Assembly (NCBI RefSeq): GCF_021347895.1
Contig: NC_067125.1
Span: 25,921,697-25,985,696 of the forward strand
Reading direction: 5' to 3'
DNA from: Acanthochromis polyacanthus
Lineage: Eukaryota > Chordata > Actinopteri > Pomacentridae
Length of the DNA: 64,000 nucleotides
Positions 24,401 to 36,808 of the stretch are shown here, piece after piece. Under the pieces are notes generated by a model that was given only the letters and a program-made list of their open reading frames with translations, was not told the DNA's origin and searched no databases. Both the position numbers and the translations under genes were made by a program. How positions within the stretch are numbered: the first letter of the stretch is position 1; every line of letters starts with the position of its first letter.

Positions 24401-25740
24401 TCAGTCTTTCATATACAGAAGTGTATAGACAGAATACAAAACTGAACAATAATAACTTATTTACCGTATTTCTTAAGCTGCTATTTCAGGTGGTTGGATC
24501 ATAATACTGTTTATTTATTTTATCTTTTCTTATAGTGCCATCAAACACAACAACGCCACAATTTAGACCTCAAAAACTGAAGTCACACCCTAAACAAATA
24601 GTGTTTTTCCTTCACGGCTCTTGTTTGCATTGCACTGTAACATGCAGGTGTTTCTATTTCTTTTTTCTTTTTAAATATAATTCTCCAGTGAAGTCAACAT
24701 CAATAACTAAATCCATCTGGGAAGCACTAATCTGAATAAAACTGATAATTAAAAGATGCACAAAGATGGCGAAGGGTTTAACCTTCTGCATGATCTTTTA
24801 ATTGCTCCTGATGGTGTCAGACTTCGGCGTGGACTGTTCCCCTTTATTCAATGAGTTGTGAAACAGACCATATGACAGCTGAGCCTGAGGAAAGAAAGAC
24901 TGATCCGGGACACACAGCAGGCAATTAGCACAAATCTGTCCTAATCGCTCCGCACGCTGCACGCATTTCAACACTCACTACTGAGACAGATTTTCTATGA
25001 ATCATCGCTTTGCCGTGTGATTTACTACCAGTCAGTTGTCAGGCGAGAATTCATTATAAACCATTAGAATGCAAAGCCTAATTCCAAAATAAAGCATCTA
25101 TATGCAAGATGATGTCTTCATTAGACGGTCATTTGGTTAATTGAGTCATTTTGTTTAAAGACAGGATTAGCATATGAGATAATCAGCACCTGTCTCCCAG
25201 AGAGGAAGCAGTTGCAGAAAAGAAAAAAACAAAACAAAACAATGCTGCAGTCTGACACGTCCAAGCGTCAAACGTCCATTTGGGGCCAGTTGCACTTTCG
25301 AACAATGAACTAGAGCAACACCGGGTGATAAGTGACACAAATGAGTGAGAAGAATTCATTTAGTGAACTCTCACAAAACAGGAGGTCAGGTGTGCTTATC
25401 TGTTGTCAGAACATTTGTGTTGCTGCCTTGTGAGAGCAGCTGAGCTCCACTGATGCTTCAAGTGATGTGAAAAAAAAAAAAAACACGAACTGCAGAGAGA
25501 AGCGAACACACAGCAGGAGGGGAAATTTTCAGATCTCACACACACACACACACACACACACATATTCTCAGGATTTGAATTGTGCTTTCCTGCTACAGTA
25601 CCTCAGAGGTGATTATTTTTATTACTCCATCAATTATTTACCATATCGTATAGGAAAATATTATTAGAATTGAAAGAAAATGGAATTAAATATGAATGAG
25701 ATGAAATATGAATGATAAATGCTCCCATAGCAATATAATA
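21481..25740. other. intergenic DNA, mostly unrecognised; possible conserved segments
   Basis: AT-rich sequence with a GAA microsatellite at about 22374-22395, poly-A runs and a CA array at 25537-25562. The stretches at about 22920-23290 and 24890-25200 look complex rather than repetitive, and the second has many TAAT, ATGCAAAG and ATGCAAAT-like cores. They are candidates for conserved regulatory DNA, which one sequence cannot prove. Confidence 0.4.
25537..25562. repeat. (CA)n microsatellite
   Basis: A short CA dinucleotide run, 13 units. Confidence 0.9.
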
Positions 25741-26528
25741 TAATATTTGCCTGGAAAATCCAGACTGACTTTATTTATGTATTAATATAAATACAAATAA
25801 AGGCAGTCTGGCATTGTGATGATACGAGACGATTTCAAAAAGGAGGGGCTAACGAATGCAGCTTGAACGAGAAAGAACCAATCAGCGTAACACGGATGTG
25901 ACGCACAAACAAATCGACCTTGTAGTCCATGTAGTCCAAACAACAATGGCATGCAGCCGAGAAAGCGTCGCGGTGAATGATTACTGCCGTTTTTGTCACA
26001 AAAATCAGCAAATACATGGGGTACTCTCAAGTACAACACTTATTTTTGAAAAGGCTACGCAACAAAAGACTCCTTCCGAACGATTAGCGGTGTTTGGAAT
26101 AACTTTAAATCGGAGCCAAACCAAAAAAAAAGTTGCTTAAATTTACTCACACGTTTGGAACGGGATTTTCCTCTGTACAAACAATGGCAAGAAGGCAAAA
26201 GTAACGAGCCATCCACTGCCTCCTCATCGTCGGAAACGTCAAGTGAAAAGAGGCAACGACTAACGCCATCCAAAACGCCAAGAGACCACAAAAAGATTCA
26301 CTTTGGCCCCCCTCCTCCTCCGGCATCATCTTTATGGGTAATCCAGGCGCTGAAGATGACGCAGCATTAACTCCCGCCTCCCGTGCTATGATTGGTCGTA
26401 CCAAACTGTACCGGGAGGGAAACGCGATTCAATACGCACAATGTCAAACTGACTCTCCTGTATCTCCTAACATGGAGATAGGAGATTACATGGAGATTCA
26501 GTTTGGATTTTACAAGCTAATATAATAT
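25738..26528 (+). mobile_element. unclassified TIR element, copy 2 (inverted relative to copy 1)
   Basis: The element at 25747-26519 (773 bp) is the reverse complement of the one at 17293-18080 with few differences. Its left end TTGCCTGGAAAATCCAGACT equals copy 1's right end read inward. Its right end read inward begins TAGCTTGTAAAATCCA. Both flanks read ATATAATAT (25738-25746 and 26520-26528), consistent with a 9-bp target duplication, though they lie in TATAA-repeat DNA. The protein fragment keeps its first CxxC pair (CRFCHKN) but has lost the segment around the second, where an A-run and a TAA now occur. So the two copies are broken differently and neither could make the full fragment. Confidence 0.8.
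25856..26370 (+). pseudogene. broken two-CxxC protein fragment inside TIR element copy 2
   Basis: This is the same fragment as in copy 1. The first frame at 25856-26140 contains VNDYCRFCHKN and ends in a lysine run. A second open part at 26155-26370 carries RDFPLYKQWQEG, the Ser-rich segment and the Pro run. The piece holding the second CxxC pair of copy 1 is deleted here. The CGA codon mutated to TGA in copy 1 is intact here, so the two lesions are independent. Confidence 0.5.
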
Positions 26529-26592
26529 AATATAATATAATATAATATAATATAATATAATATAATATAATATAATATAATATAATATAATA
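26519..26592. repeat. (TATAA)n pentanucleotide array
   Basis: About 14 uninterrupted TATAA units abut the right end of TIR element copy 2. Two to three units also precede its left end (about 25731-25746). The element either landed in an existing array or its A+T-rich target duplication expanded afterwards. Confidence 0.92.
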
Positions 26593-29500
26593 AGGAATTG
26601 GAATATATAGTTGCATTAGAATGCAATATCAAGTGAATCCATAGTTTTTTTTTAATGACATTTGTACAATTTTATGGGTGAGTCCAATCAAGAATGACAA
26701 ATAAACTCATGCAATGTGGCACCAGACAAGGTTGTGTATTGCATTCTACTTGCTGTTGGTGTCTTTTTTTTTTTTTTAAGCAATTTTCTGTTTGGCAGAG
26801 GGCAGCTTAACATTCGGCTCTTACTCTCTTCTTATCCGCTGGTTGGACAAACTCATCCCAGTACGTTCGAATGCATTTGCATAAACACAGAGAGACAAAA
26901 CTCGTGCATGTTCACAGAGATATCTGAACGTACAAACAAGGACGTACACTCATCTGGGCGCATGGGGAGGTTTATAGGTCGCCCTGTTCACACATTTTAG
27001 ATTACAGGCATCTGAACACATGAGAAAGCTCATATTCGCACATGTACTAGCATACACACAAACACACATGCAGTGAAGAAAGCATCCAGTGCAGACAGTT
27101 CTTTTTTTGAGACACATCTACTAGACAGAGATTGAGCAATAAGTGTTTCATTGTTTGGGTTTGTTTTTTCTTATGGGTGATGCCGATGGCAATTATCTGT
27201 AATCAACAAAGGCCGATATTTGGAGTGAGAATACTTTGAGTGTTATGTTTTAACAGCAGGAACCTGTCATTCATAACTAGGCTTTTTCATTAATAAGTGT
27301 GACTATAACTGAATATGTAAAACAGAAATAGACAAAGAGAGGAGGCTGTATCAGACGTGAAGTAGCACCTTTAATTTATCGATAATCTGTCAATAAAAAT
27401 ACAGATACCGATAATCCAAAAAATGCCAGATACCAGCTATGGTAAACAGTCTATCCCTTCAACTAGACAAATAAACAAAACTTTTAGAACATATTTAAAA
27501 GATATATCTATTGTTTTACATCTCATATCATTCCATTTGGTGGTATTTGATGCTGACATTCACATTACCAACAAGATTTGTGTCGGAATATCACTAAAAA
27601 AAAATCATATGGCAAATGTAACAATTAATAAAAGATGAATAATAAAAAGCACACATAAAAGGATTCGATGCATTGACAGCATAATAAAGTATGTAAGTGT
27701 AGGTGCGAAAGTAACCCCAAGCTGCATTAGTCAATTCAAGAAGGAAATAGAATCTTGTGAGACATAATTGGGTGCATAATTAATTTATCAAACAGGCCAA
27801 TCAGATGAGTAGGAAAGGGTCTGAGCAGCACCGATTAAAGCAGAGAAAAAAGTAGTCTCACCAAGAGGAACGCACCAGTCTGAGGAAAAGCTATAAAGTC
27901 ATCTCCAGAAGGTTTGAGCTTCGTGCACCCGCTGTGAGGCAAATAGTCCACAAATGGGAGAGTGTTGAACATTCAAAGCAATGCCACTTCTAAAATAACT
28001 CCAAGAAGCACAAAAAACACAGTAAATCAGATAAAACTCAGCCCAGATCTTTCTTACTGAGCCTGAGATCTGCATTTTTATCCATGCTCATGGTTTGGAA
28101 TGTCTGTATTGTAAATTAGGGTTTAAATCTCGTTTATTAAGGTTACTTTATATAGATTTTTCAAAATGAATGACCATCTGTAGGGTTCACAAACATTCTC
28201 TCTCTCTGTCTCTCTATAATGCTATTGTCACATCAAACTTGATTAAATTCGGAGAGCAAGTTTCCTAAAGAGATTGAGTAGCATAACATCATGACAATAC
28301 AATCCCTCGGAGACTTTGCTAACAACACAACTGAAGAGACCTTTGCTGACAGGGAATCTATTAACAGCTTTTCTTACCACAGCCCAGGAGCAGTAATCTA
28401 GCAGGGATGCTGTGCTACAGATGGACTCAGACAGGACTAAGTGAGGAATGGAGGTTTGCTCAGAGCCCAGAGCTCTCAGGACATCTGGACACTCATACAG
28501 ATGACCACGGGTTATAAACATGCACATGCTGGACATGAACACAGAAGCTGAGGAGAAGAAGAGGGTTTGAAGGCGGTTTAAACTGGTGGTGCAAAAAAAA
28601 AAAAAAAAAAAACAGTCTGAGAGCTTCAACAGTGAGGCGAACAGCCATTTTTTTTCCCCCTATCTCACAAACATGAAATCACACAGATGACATTTCAGTA
28701 ACACATTTAAAAGCCATCTGCAGGAACCATTATCACTTCATATACCCTTGAGTTTTGAGCACATTAGTACGAGGAACGTGTGCAGACACATGCTTGAAGA
28801 CTCCATCTTTATAAATATACGGATTCTCTGCGTACCATACCACTGAAGGGAAATTGAAAGTGAGAATGACACATGGACTCGAACACAAACTGTTACAGCC
28901 TCTGAGCTTGTACACAACACCGACAGCCTGAAAGGGATGACAAAAGCCTCTGGGACAAAAGCGGGGGAAAATTCCATACCTGTGACCATTTTTCAAGTGT
29001 TCTGTAGGGACAGCGACCATCTCCGAGCTTGGTGATGTTCTAACGCCAAATAAACAAACTGACCCTTGCTCTTTTGCTCTTATTCTGTAGGACTCCCAAG
29101 AGGAATACTGGTATCCAAACCAAACGGAAAAAAAATAACTAAAAACAAAAGAGATTCCATTTTCTACACGCCAAAAATGATCTTCATTGTATCCTTTGGG
29201 ATCCTTGCTTTCATAAGGCACTTTACATCTGCACCAAACTTAATGAAGGAACAAGTACAAAGAATTTTGCATGAACTGAAGCCGTTTGAGTCTCCATCTG
29301 TTACTGTTTGGATCCAGCCAAGTGTGTGTGTGTGTTTTAGCTTTGCATATGTTTCGGCTAAATGCTTATTAAGTGGATTTAGGGCTTCAGGATCCAGTGG
29401 ACTTCTAAAACTGGGGGGAAAAAGCCTTTACAGATGTGTGTGATAAATGCTTGAATAAACAGAATTACTAAAAGTTTTGAAGGCAACAAAATCGGACATA

Positions 29501-32500
29501 ATCCTCTTTCTGTTCCTGTGTCAGCTCAAAGCATGCACACTCTCCCTGTTAAAGACAATGACTGTAATGTTTGCTATTTCAGCTGGTCTCAATTATGAAT
29601 TATTTGTCTCTCTGGTGTTAACAGAGGATTGCTGGTGGATGATAAAAACACATTTCTCATTCAAAAATGATCACTGCACGCATTCACATGATAAAAAATT
29701 CATCTTACAACAATATCTGCTGTCTGCTAGAAAAATATTTGGAAAATAAAGCCATAGTCGGTAACAGTGTAGTGTGCTGTACTTGACAGTAAAGAGAATA
29801 GTGTCAAGCGAAGAACGTGTGATGCCATGATCTAATGTTCAGTCATTTAACTGTAAGTCTTTCTCCTTTTCCCTTCTGTGTCTTATTATATTTTTCTGAG
29901 CCTGAGAAAAGTTTTATTTTTCAGCTGGATTTTCATCGTCAGCAGCACAATGGCCTTTCACAACTAATTCTTCAACTCTAAGCTTTCAAGTGCAACTGGA
30001 AAAACAAATGTGCTGCACAGTAATATCAGATAAACATCTCATGGAGGCTGTTCTACCTTCTATGGGCATACAGAGGCGAAAGCAGCACTGAAATCATATT
30101 TCATCATTTAGCTGAAGGACACAGTGACTCTTGAGAGCGCAAGTCATGAAACGACGATTATTTTCAATCCTACACAGTCGTTTTCATGATTCCGCCGTGG
30201 ACAGATTTCAAAATGAGTGTCATTATGCTCCTATACCATTAGCCCTTTCCCCTAATTACATAAAAGACAACAGCAAGCAATGACCCATGCTACATTTGCA
30301 AAATGTGCTACATATCTCAATAACAGATGTTTGACACACAAACACGCAGCTTTGCAGGTTTTAAATTAGAAGACTAAACAAATTAGGCAGGAAATACACA
30401 TCAACACAGTCACACGGTGCTACGGGAAGAAACGCAAGCTTTCAATTTTCTAATTTCCACCCCATTACTTGAAGGGATCAAAAATATTCTGTCTAAATGC
30501 AATGCAGTCCAATAAACCACCACCACACAGCTTGATTGTAATAATACAAAAAAAGCACAATCATTGTCTTTTAAACAGAAGCAAAACATAGATGCTACGT
30601 AAAAGTAGAATTATTGGCAGAGAAATGACATGTATATATTCAGTATCTATATATATGAGAGTGCATGTCCTCAGCAACCTCTCACCTAAAGCTCCCTGGA
30701 GCACTAGAGTCATTACCCATCACACCCCTGGGCTTTCTCGCCACCTTCAGGCGAACCTTCTCCCCTGACATGTGATTTGCTCCTGTCATTTATGTCTGGG
30801 ATGTGTACAGCGGCAGCAGTGCAGCTGGAAATACCCCCTCATAAACCAGCAGGGTCAATCGAAAGTGACATCTTTTTAATCCATTTCTATTCAAGGACGG
30901 TTAGCATGTTTGTTTTTGTTGTCACAACAGTTGCAGGATGAGTGTTTTACTTGACACATAATACAAAAAACAGAGCCCTTGCCGTTTTGTATTTATAGTT
31001 TCACTGACAACCTCAAGCATCTATGGTTCACCCGCTGAGAGACAGATTCCATCTCACGCTTTGCATAATGCAAATTTAAGACAGCACAGTGAGGGACGGT
31101 ATGCATCTACCAGCATAGACGCAAGCTTTACAGGCTGCTGGTTCTGTTCAATAGCTGTTGCAAAACTTACTAAAGGTGATGATGTGTGGCCTCATTTTAT
31201 AAGAAAAACATTTCCTTCCTGTTGTATAATGGATGTCAATTCTTTTTGGGTTTTGCATCTTTGGCATCTCTGTTGACTTTGTAGAGAACACCAAGAACAG
31301 GAGAGTGAAATGTTATTAGGCTAAAAATAAACATTTTTATTATGAAACATGGACTGAAAGGTTTTGTTAGCTGTGAAATCTAAAATAATTTCTGTTATGT
31401 ACTGCATATAACTCTTACCTGAAGGAGGGAAACCAACCCTCCTCCTTTTCTTGTTTGTTTGATAACTGTAGATAAGACTGTCAGAGTGGAAAATTAAGGA
31501 TGGTTTGAGTCTGACCTCTTAGTATTAATCAAAAAATATATAACCAATACCTATGCATGTATGTGTTGTCTAAATTTGTGCTACAAAAAACTTGGAGTAG
31601 ATCAAAACTTACTGTGATTTTCAAGTGCAGATTTGCAGATTTCCAGGAGACAAATTAGATCCTATAAATTGCATGACAACCGAAGATGTGTTACTGTTGA
31701 AAATGTATTAAAGATAAATGTAAATCTTCTTAACAGCGTGACAAAAAAATCTATTTTGTTTCAAAATAGTTTCTTCCAAAAGTACTGCTGTCAATTTATT
31801 GCAGTTTTATATTCATATTATATAAACTACATGAGTAACAACAAAATTCTATCTTTAAATTTGAAAAAAAAATGAGTCACAGGAGCTATTGTCATCTTGA
31901 ATCACTTTTGAACTTCCCCTCTGCCTCCATTCTTGTTCAATCAGTGCTACTGTGTTGGCTTCTAAGTGCAGCCTGGAAAGCTTTCACGACAATTACTGTA
32001 GTCTGAAAATGTCAACTTTCCACTTTGTTCCCTGTGAAAAGTTTTCAAAAGAGAAAGCGAAAAGGAAAAATTACAATACATCTGTCAGGCGCACAGGACG
32101 ACATACAGTATGTGCCTTTATGTTAGCTGTATGAAATTCACAAATGACAATCTGAATTATTCCAAATACATTTATTACAGTGATATATCCACACACTTAC
32201 AGTTTCTCCCAAAAAGGGAGGCAGTGGGACATCAGAGACGTTGGAAAACAAATCAAAATCAAAATTTACATCTAGATTTGCATTGATTAAAAAAAAAAAA
32301 CAAATTACAGTGGACTTGATTTTTACATCTGGATTCACAAAGATATTAGTAAAAAGGACTGGACTTCTCTGGCATGTTACATATTTTTCATCAATGCTTG
32401 GACCTTCTCCTGTAGACCAGACAGAATGTTATAAATGTGCTCTCCCTTCAAAGTGGTAATCTAAAGGACTTTAATGTAAATAAATCTCTGTTCAGTAACT

Positions 32501-33265
32501 ATTTGTCCCTAACAGTGTCTGAGCCTTTAGGTCCACTGATGAAATTATATGAGCATCACGAGTGGTCCATCTGTGGCGACATTCCAGCAGTTTGTGACGC
32601 ATTTCTTAATTTTAGAGGACAGTAAACCTTTTTCGCCTTCAAGTGTATTGACCTCAAATTGTTCTGGAGGGGTGGTTCAGTTGTCACCTGACTGGCAACA
32701 TCATGTAGGTGAGACTGGGGGTGTCCCACATTGCATACTTCTTCTCTTTACTGAAATTATGTAGTGCAGCTACCCTGCCAGGGTGTGCATTGATTTTTGC
32801 AGCGTGAGTACAATTGGGACGTACTACCTCGCCATAATCTTTAAACGTCTTTAAACTCTGTCACAGTCTGCAGTGCAAAATGAGTCTTCCTTTGGCTGCA
32901 CAGGTCGGCGGCTCAAGCTTGTTTAATATCATGTGAGACACTTTGATATTTGTGACCCAACTGTGCAGAGGATTGAGAGTCAGAATGGCCAGAAAACAAT
33001 GCAGCATTACACGTTGCAAAATCTGACCTGCTGTAGTTAGATATCTCGGGTTTTTTTTTGCAGACTACATTTGACGTACTATGTATTGGAGCATACTAAA
33101 TCTTTTTCTGCCGTGCTATATAGAATGTCACCATGAATATTAGACCTCACCAGTTGCTTGGTTCTCTTGGAAATGTGGTTCAAGAAAACACCTGCAATTA
33201 CAGTTTATCGCCACAGATGTCGCAAAAGAGAATAAAACGGATATATCTCAGACTGCCACTTTAAC
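26593..33265. other. intergenic DNA, mostly unrecognised
   Basis: AT-rich sequence without recognised genes. Apart from the weak Tc1-like remnant at about 27790-28020, it holds GATA/CGATA-rich scraps at about 27180-27430, a CT patch at 28196-28218 and poly-A at about 28592-28611. The longest open frame on the minus strand (29221-28733) has no domain I recognise, and its amino-acid make-up looks random. Confidence 0.4.
27790..28020 (+). pseudogene. weak Tc1-like transposase remnant (N-terminal helix-turn-helix region)
   Basis: GAGGAAAAGCTATAAAGTCA, TCTCCAGAAGGTTTGAGC, GTGAGGCAAATAGTCCACAA and ATGGGAGAGTG occur in the order found in the DNA-binding region of fish Tc1-like transposases (a gkgYK-I-k-F-v--v--iv-kW pattern). 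The frame is broken and no catalytic region follows. This is a short decayed copy, called with caution. Confidence 0.35.
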
Positions 33266-34718
33266 CAGTCCCTCCAGGATTTCGCGGGCGTTTTCGTGAC
33301 TGTTGCGGCCGAAAATGCCTGAATTCATGGCACCTTTTCTAAAAAATTGCGATAAAAGTTGCGATGTTTTAAGCTTATTTGTTGTGATAAAATTTTGGGA
33401 GACACTGACAATTGCTAAAAAGCTGCATTTTTTCCTGCTTGTAGAACATGTTTCAACACTGTAATTGACAATATTTATTCTGAAATTAATTATTTTGCGT
33501 TCCAACCCATTTCCACAAGCTGGCACACTATGGTGGGAAATTAGCAGTAGCCAGATACTGGTTTAACATGAAGTGGTTGATAGATTTGCGGCATAAAATG
33601 CTAATTTACTATTGAATGAATCATATTCGGACATATCTGTCAGTGGCTTAAAAAGTTAATTTCACATCCTGGCACACACGTGTTCACACACACGATGCGG
33701 CTTGTCACGTCAACTAACAAGAACAGCACTGAGAGAGCGCAGTCCTCCACCAAGACAGGTGTGTGTTCTGCATGTGTACATACCGAATAGTGTGACCTAA
33801 ATATGTAGCTGGCAACTGGAATTGATGGGACTCAGAAACACCCCCACAATTTAATCAGTTGTTCTTTGTATCATTTCCGATACGTCCACAGTGGTAGATT
33901 TGTTGTAGGATCACAATCATGTGATTGTCAGCAGGCCGCTGAGGTAGCGTTCACTTGTTGCCATGGTTACCGTGCCGCAATCAGACGCTGTGCCGCGACC
34001 TCAATGGGAAATCCTTAACAAATCCGTGGATCCAAACTTTAAGCCGCATCACTGCTGAAGTCTAATCATTTGGTCCTTGTGTCATTTCTGACCGACCCTG
34101 AAAACTTCGTTCAAATCCCCGAGTCTGTTTTTGAGTGATGTTGGTAACAGAGGAATGATTCACACACGCTGATCGTCACATGACTTTGCCATGTTCTTAG
34201 GTGGAATAATTAATCTAATTTATCTTCATTCTTTCAGTGCTCTAACGGATCTGGATGCAGCAGTTTCCATCATGGTGATTTATGTGGTCTGTTGTCTGAC
34301 TATTTCAGCCGTTCTAATATGTTTCGTGTTTTTTTTATCAATCGATGATTTTTTTTTTTTGTATTCCACCACAGTATTGCACGGGTGTAAAACAGTTTAG
34401 CTCCGCTTTGGTGAAGAACATCAGTGAATTTATTGTTTATTACGGTCTTCAGCAGTAATTTTGGTTGGTAAATGAGAGACATTAGTATCACACGTCTGCA
34501 TCTTCAAACCATAAACAAGGAAGTGAATTCGGTGACGTACGTGAATTATGTTTGTGCTGGGAGCTGCTATGATTGGGGGAACTCACGGGAGGCGGGCCAA
34601 AATTGCGGGAAAGTTGTGGTGATTGGACAAAATTGCAAGGCCGCGCAAAATTTGCGGAGATTGGTTGATTTCGTGTGAATTTGCGCGATCGCAACATCGC
34701 GAATTCCTGGAGGGACTG
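33266..34718. mobile_element. hAT-like non-autonomous element split by a dispersed repeat
   Basis: The left end CAGTCCCTCCAGGATTTCGC (33266 on) and the right end, read inward from 34718 as CAGTCCCTCCAGGAATTCGC, are inverted repeats. Both arms are rich in TTGCGA/TCGCG motifs. The interior is interrupted by a second repeat at about 33712-34208 (ends GAGAGCGCAGTCCTCCACCAAG-like and CTTAGGTGGAATAATT). CAG...CTG ends suggest the hAT superfamily. An 8-bp target duplication could not be confirmed (left flank ACTTTAAC, right flank ATTAAACA), perhaps because the right side was rearranged. The right half is part of the 917-bp tandem array. Confidence 0.55.
33712..34208 (+). repeat. dispersed repeat copy 1 (AGCACTCAGAGAGCGC type)
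   Basis: This copy begins near AGCACTGAGAGAGCGCAG with CCTCCACCAAG. It carries TGTGTCATTTCTGACC..TTCGTTCAAATCCC..GTTGGTAACAGAGG, and ends with CGATCGTCACATGACTTTGC and TTCTTAGGTGG. The CCACCAAG near the start and CTTAGGTGG at the end form an inverted pair. I recognise the general pattern as a common fish non-coding repeat. It lies inside the hAT-like element. Confidence 0.55.
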
Positions 34719-36808
34719 ATTAAACAAGAGAAGCACTCAGAGAGCGCAGCACTCTGCCAAGTCTGCTCAGTCGTTGTATGATCTCCGACGGACAAGTCCT
34801 GATCAGTCCGCAGCGGTTGATTTGTAGTAGGATCGCAATCATGTGATCATCAACAGGCAGCTGATGTAGTGTTCATTTGTTGTCATGGTTACAGTGACAC
34901 TGTGCTGCTATCTCACAATGATACAGAAATGTTTAACAAATCTGTGGATCCAGACTATAAGCCACATCACTGCTGAAGTCTAATCACTTGGTTCTTGTGT
35001 CATTTCTGACCGACCCTGAAAACTTCGTTCAAATCCCCGAGTCTGTTTTTGAGTGATGTTGGTAACAGAGGAATGATTCACACACGCTGATCGTCACATG
35101 ACTTTGCCATGTTCTTAGGTGGAATAATTAATCTAATTTATCTTCATTCTTTCAGTGCTCTAACGGATCTGGATGCAGCAGTTTCCATCATGGTGATTTA
35201 TGTGGTCTGTTGTCTGACTATTTCAGCCGTTCTAATATGTTTCGTGTTTTTTTTATCAATCGATGATTTTTTTTTTTGTATTCCACCACAGTATTGCACG
35301 GGTGTAAAACAGTTTAGCTCCGCTTTGGTGAAGAACATCAGTGAATTTATTGTTTATTACGGTCTTCAGCAGTAATTTTGGTTGGTAAATGAGAGACATT
35401 AGTATCACACGTCTGCATCTTCAAACCATAAACAAGGAAGTGAATTCGGTGACGTACGTGAATTATGTTTGTGCTGGGAGCTGCTATGATTGGGGGAACT
35501 CACGGGAGGCGGGCCAAAATTGCGGGAAAGTTGTGGTGATTGGACAAAATTGCAAGGCCGCGCAAAATTTGCGGAGATTGGTTGATTTCGTGTGAATTTG
35601 CGCGATCGCAACATCGCGAATTCCTGGAGGGACTGATTAAACAAGAGAAGCACTCAGAGAGCGCAGCACTCTGCCAAGTCTGCTCAGTCGTTGTATGATC
35701 TCCGACGGACAAGTCCTGATCAGTCCGCAGCGGTTGATTTGTAGTAGGATCGCAATCATGTGATCATCAACAGGCAGCTGATGTAGTGTTCATTTGTTGT
35801 CATGGTTACAGTGACACTGTGCTGCTATCTCACAATGATACAGAAATGTTTAACAAATCTGTGGATCCAGACTATAAGCCACATCACTGCTGAAGTCTAA
35901 TCACTTGGTTCTTGTGTCATTTCTGACCGACCCTGAAAACTTCGTTCAAATCCCCGAGTCTGTTTTTGAGTGATGTTGGTAACAGAGGAATGATTCACAC
36001 ACGCTGATCGTCACATGACTTTGCCATGTTCTTAGGTGGAATAATTAATCTAATTTATCTTCATTCTTTCAGTGCTCTAACGGATCTGGATGCAGCAGTT
36101 TCCATCATGGTGATTTATGTGGTCTGTTGTCTGACTATTTCAGCCGTTCTAATATGTTTCGTGTTATTTTTATCAATCGATGATTTTTTTTTTTTGTATT
36201 CCACCACAGTATTGCACGGGTGTAAAACAGTTTAGCTCCGCTTTGGTGAAGAACATCAGTGAATTTATTGTTTATTACGGTCTTCAGCAGTAATTTTGGT
36301 TGGTAAATGAGAGACATTAGTATCACACGTCTGCATCTTCAAACCATAAACAAGGAAGTGAATTCGGTGACGTACGTGAATTATGTTTGTGCTGGGAGCT
36401 GCTATGATTGGGGGAACTCACGGGAGGCGGGCCAAAATTGCGGGAAAGTTGTGGTGATTGGACAAAATTGCAAGGCCGCGCAAAATTTGCGGAGATTGGT
36501 TGATTTCGTGTGAATTTGCGCGATCGCAACATCGCGAATTCCTGGAGGGACTGATTAAACAAGAGAAGCACTCAGAGAGCGCAGCACTCTGCCAAGTCTG
36601 CTCAGTCGTTGTATGATCTCCGACGGACAAGTCCTGATCAGTCCGCAGCGGTTGATTTGTAGTAGGATCGCAATCATGTGATCATCAACAGGCAGCTGAT
36701 GTAGTGTTCATTTGTTGTCATGGTTACAGTGACACTGTGCTGCTATCTCACAATGATACAGAAATGTTTAACAAATCTGTGGATCCAGACTATAAGCCAC
36801 ATCACTGC
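34076..36808 (+). repeat. tandem array, about three copies of a 917-bp unit
   Basis: Segments recur with a period of 917-918 bp: GGTGGAATAATTAATCTAAT occurs at about 34200, 35118 and 36035, and the TIR GAATTCCTGGAGGGACTG ends at 34718, 35635 and 36553. Copies differ mainly in poly-T length and one T-to-A change, so the array is young. Each unit joins the dispersed repeat to the right half of the hAT-like element. Open frames of 62-88 codons repeat in each unit but lack recognisable domains. Identity stops at 34076 on the left and 36808 on the right, both at the same point inside the dispersed repeat. Confidence 0.95.

Noticed and set aside
28733..29221. 162-codon minus-strand open frame
   Set aside because: No recognisable domain, no supported splice context, composition typical of chance frames in AT-rich DNA.
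33452..33660. Possible 8-bp target duplication around the hAT-like element of the array
   Set aside because: The flanks ACTTTAAC and ATTAAACA do not match exactly; the right flank has been rearranged, so no duplication is claimed.
34191..36630. Repeated 63-88 codon open frames in the 917-bp array
   Set aside because: They are repeated because the DNA is repeated. One loses its end through poly-T length change, and none shows a domain.
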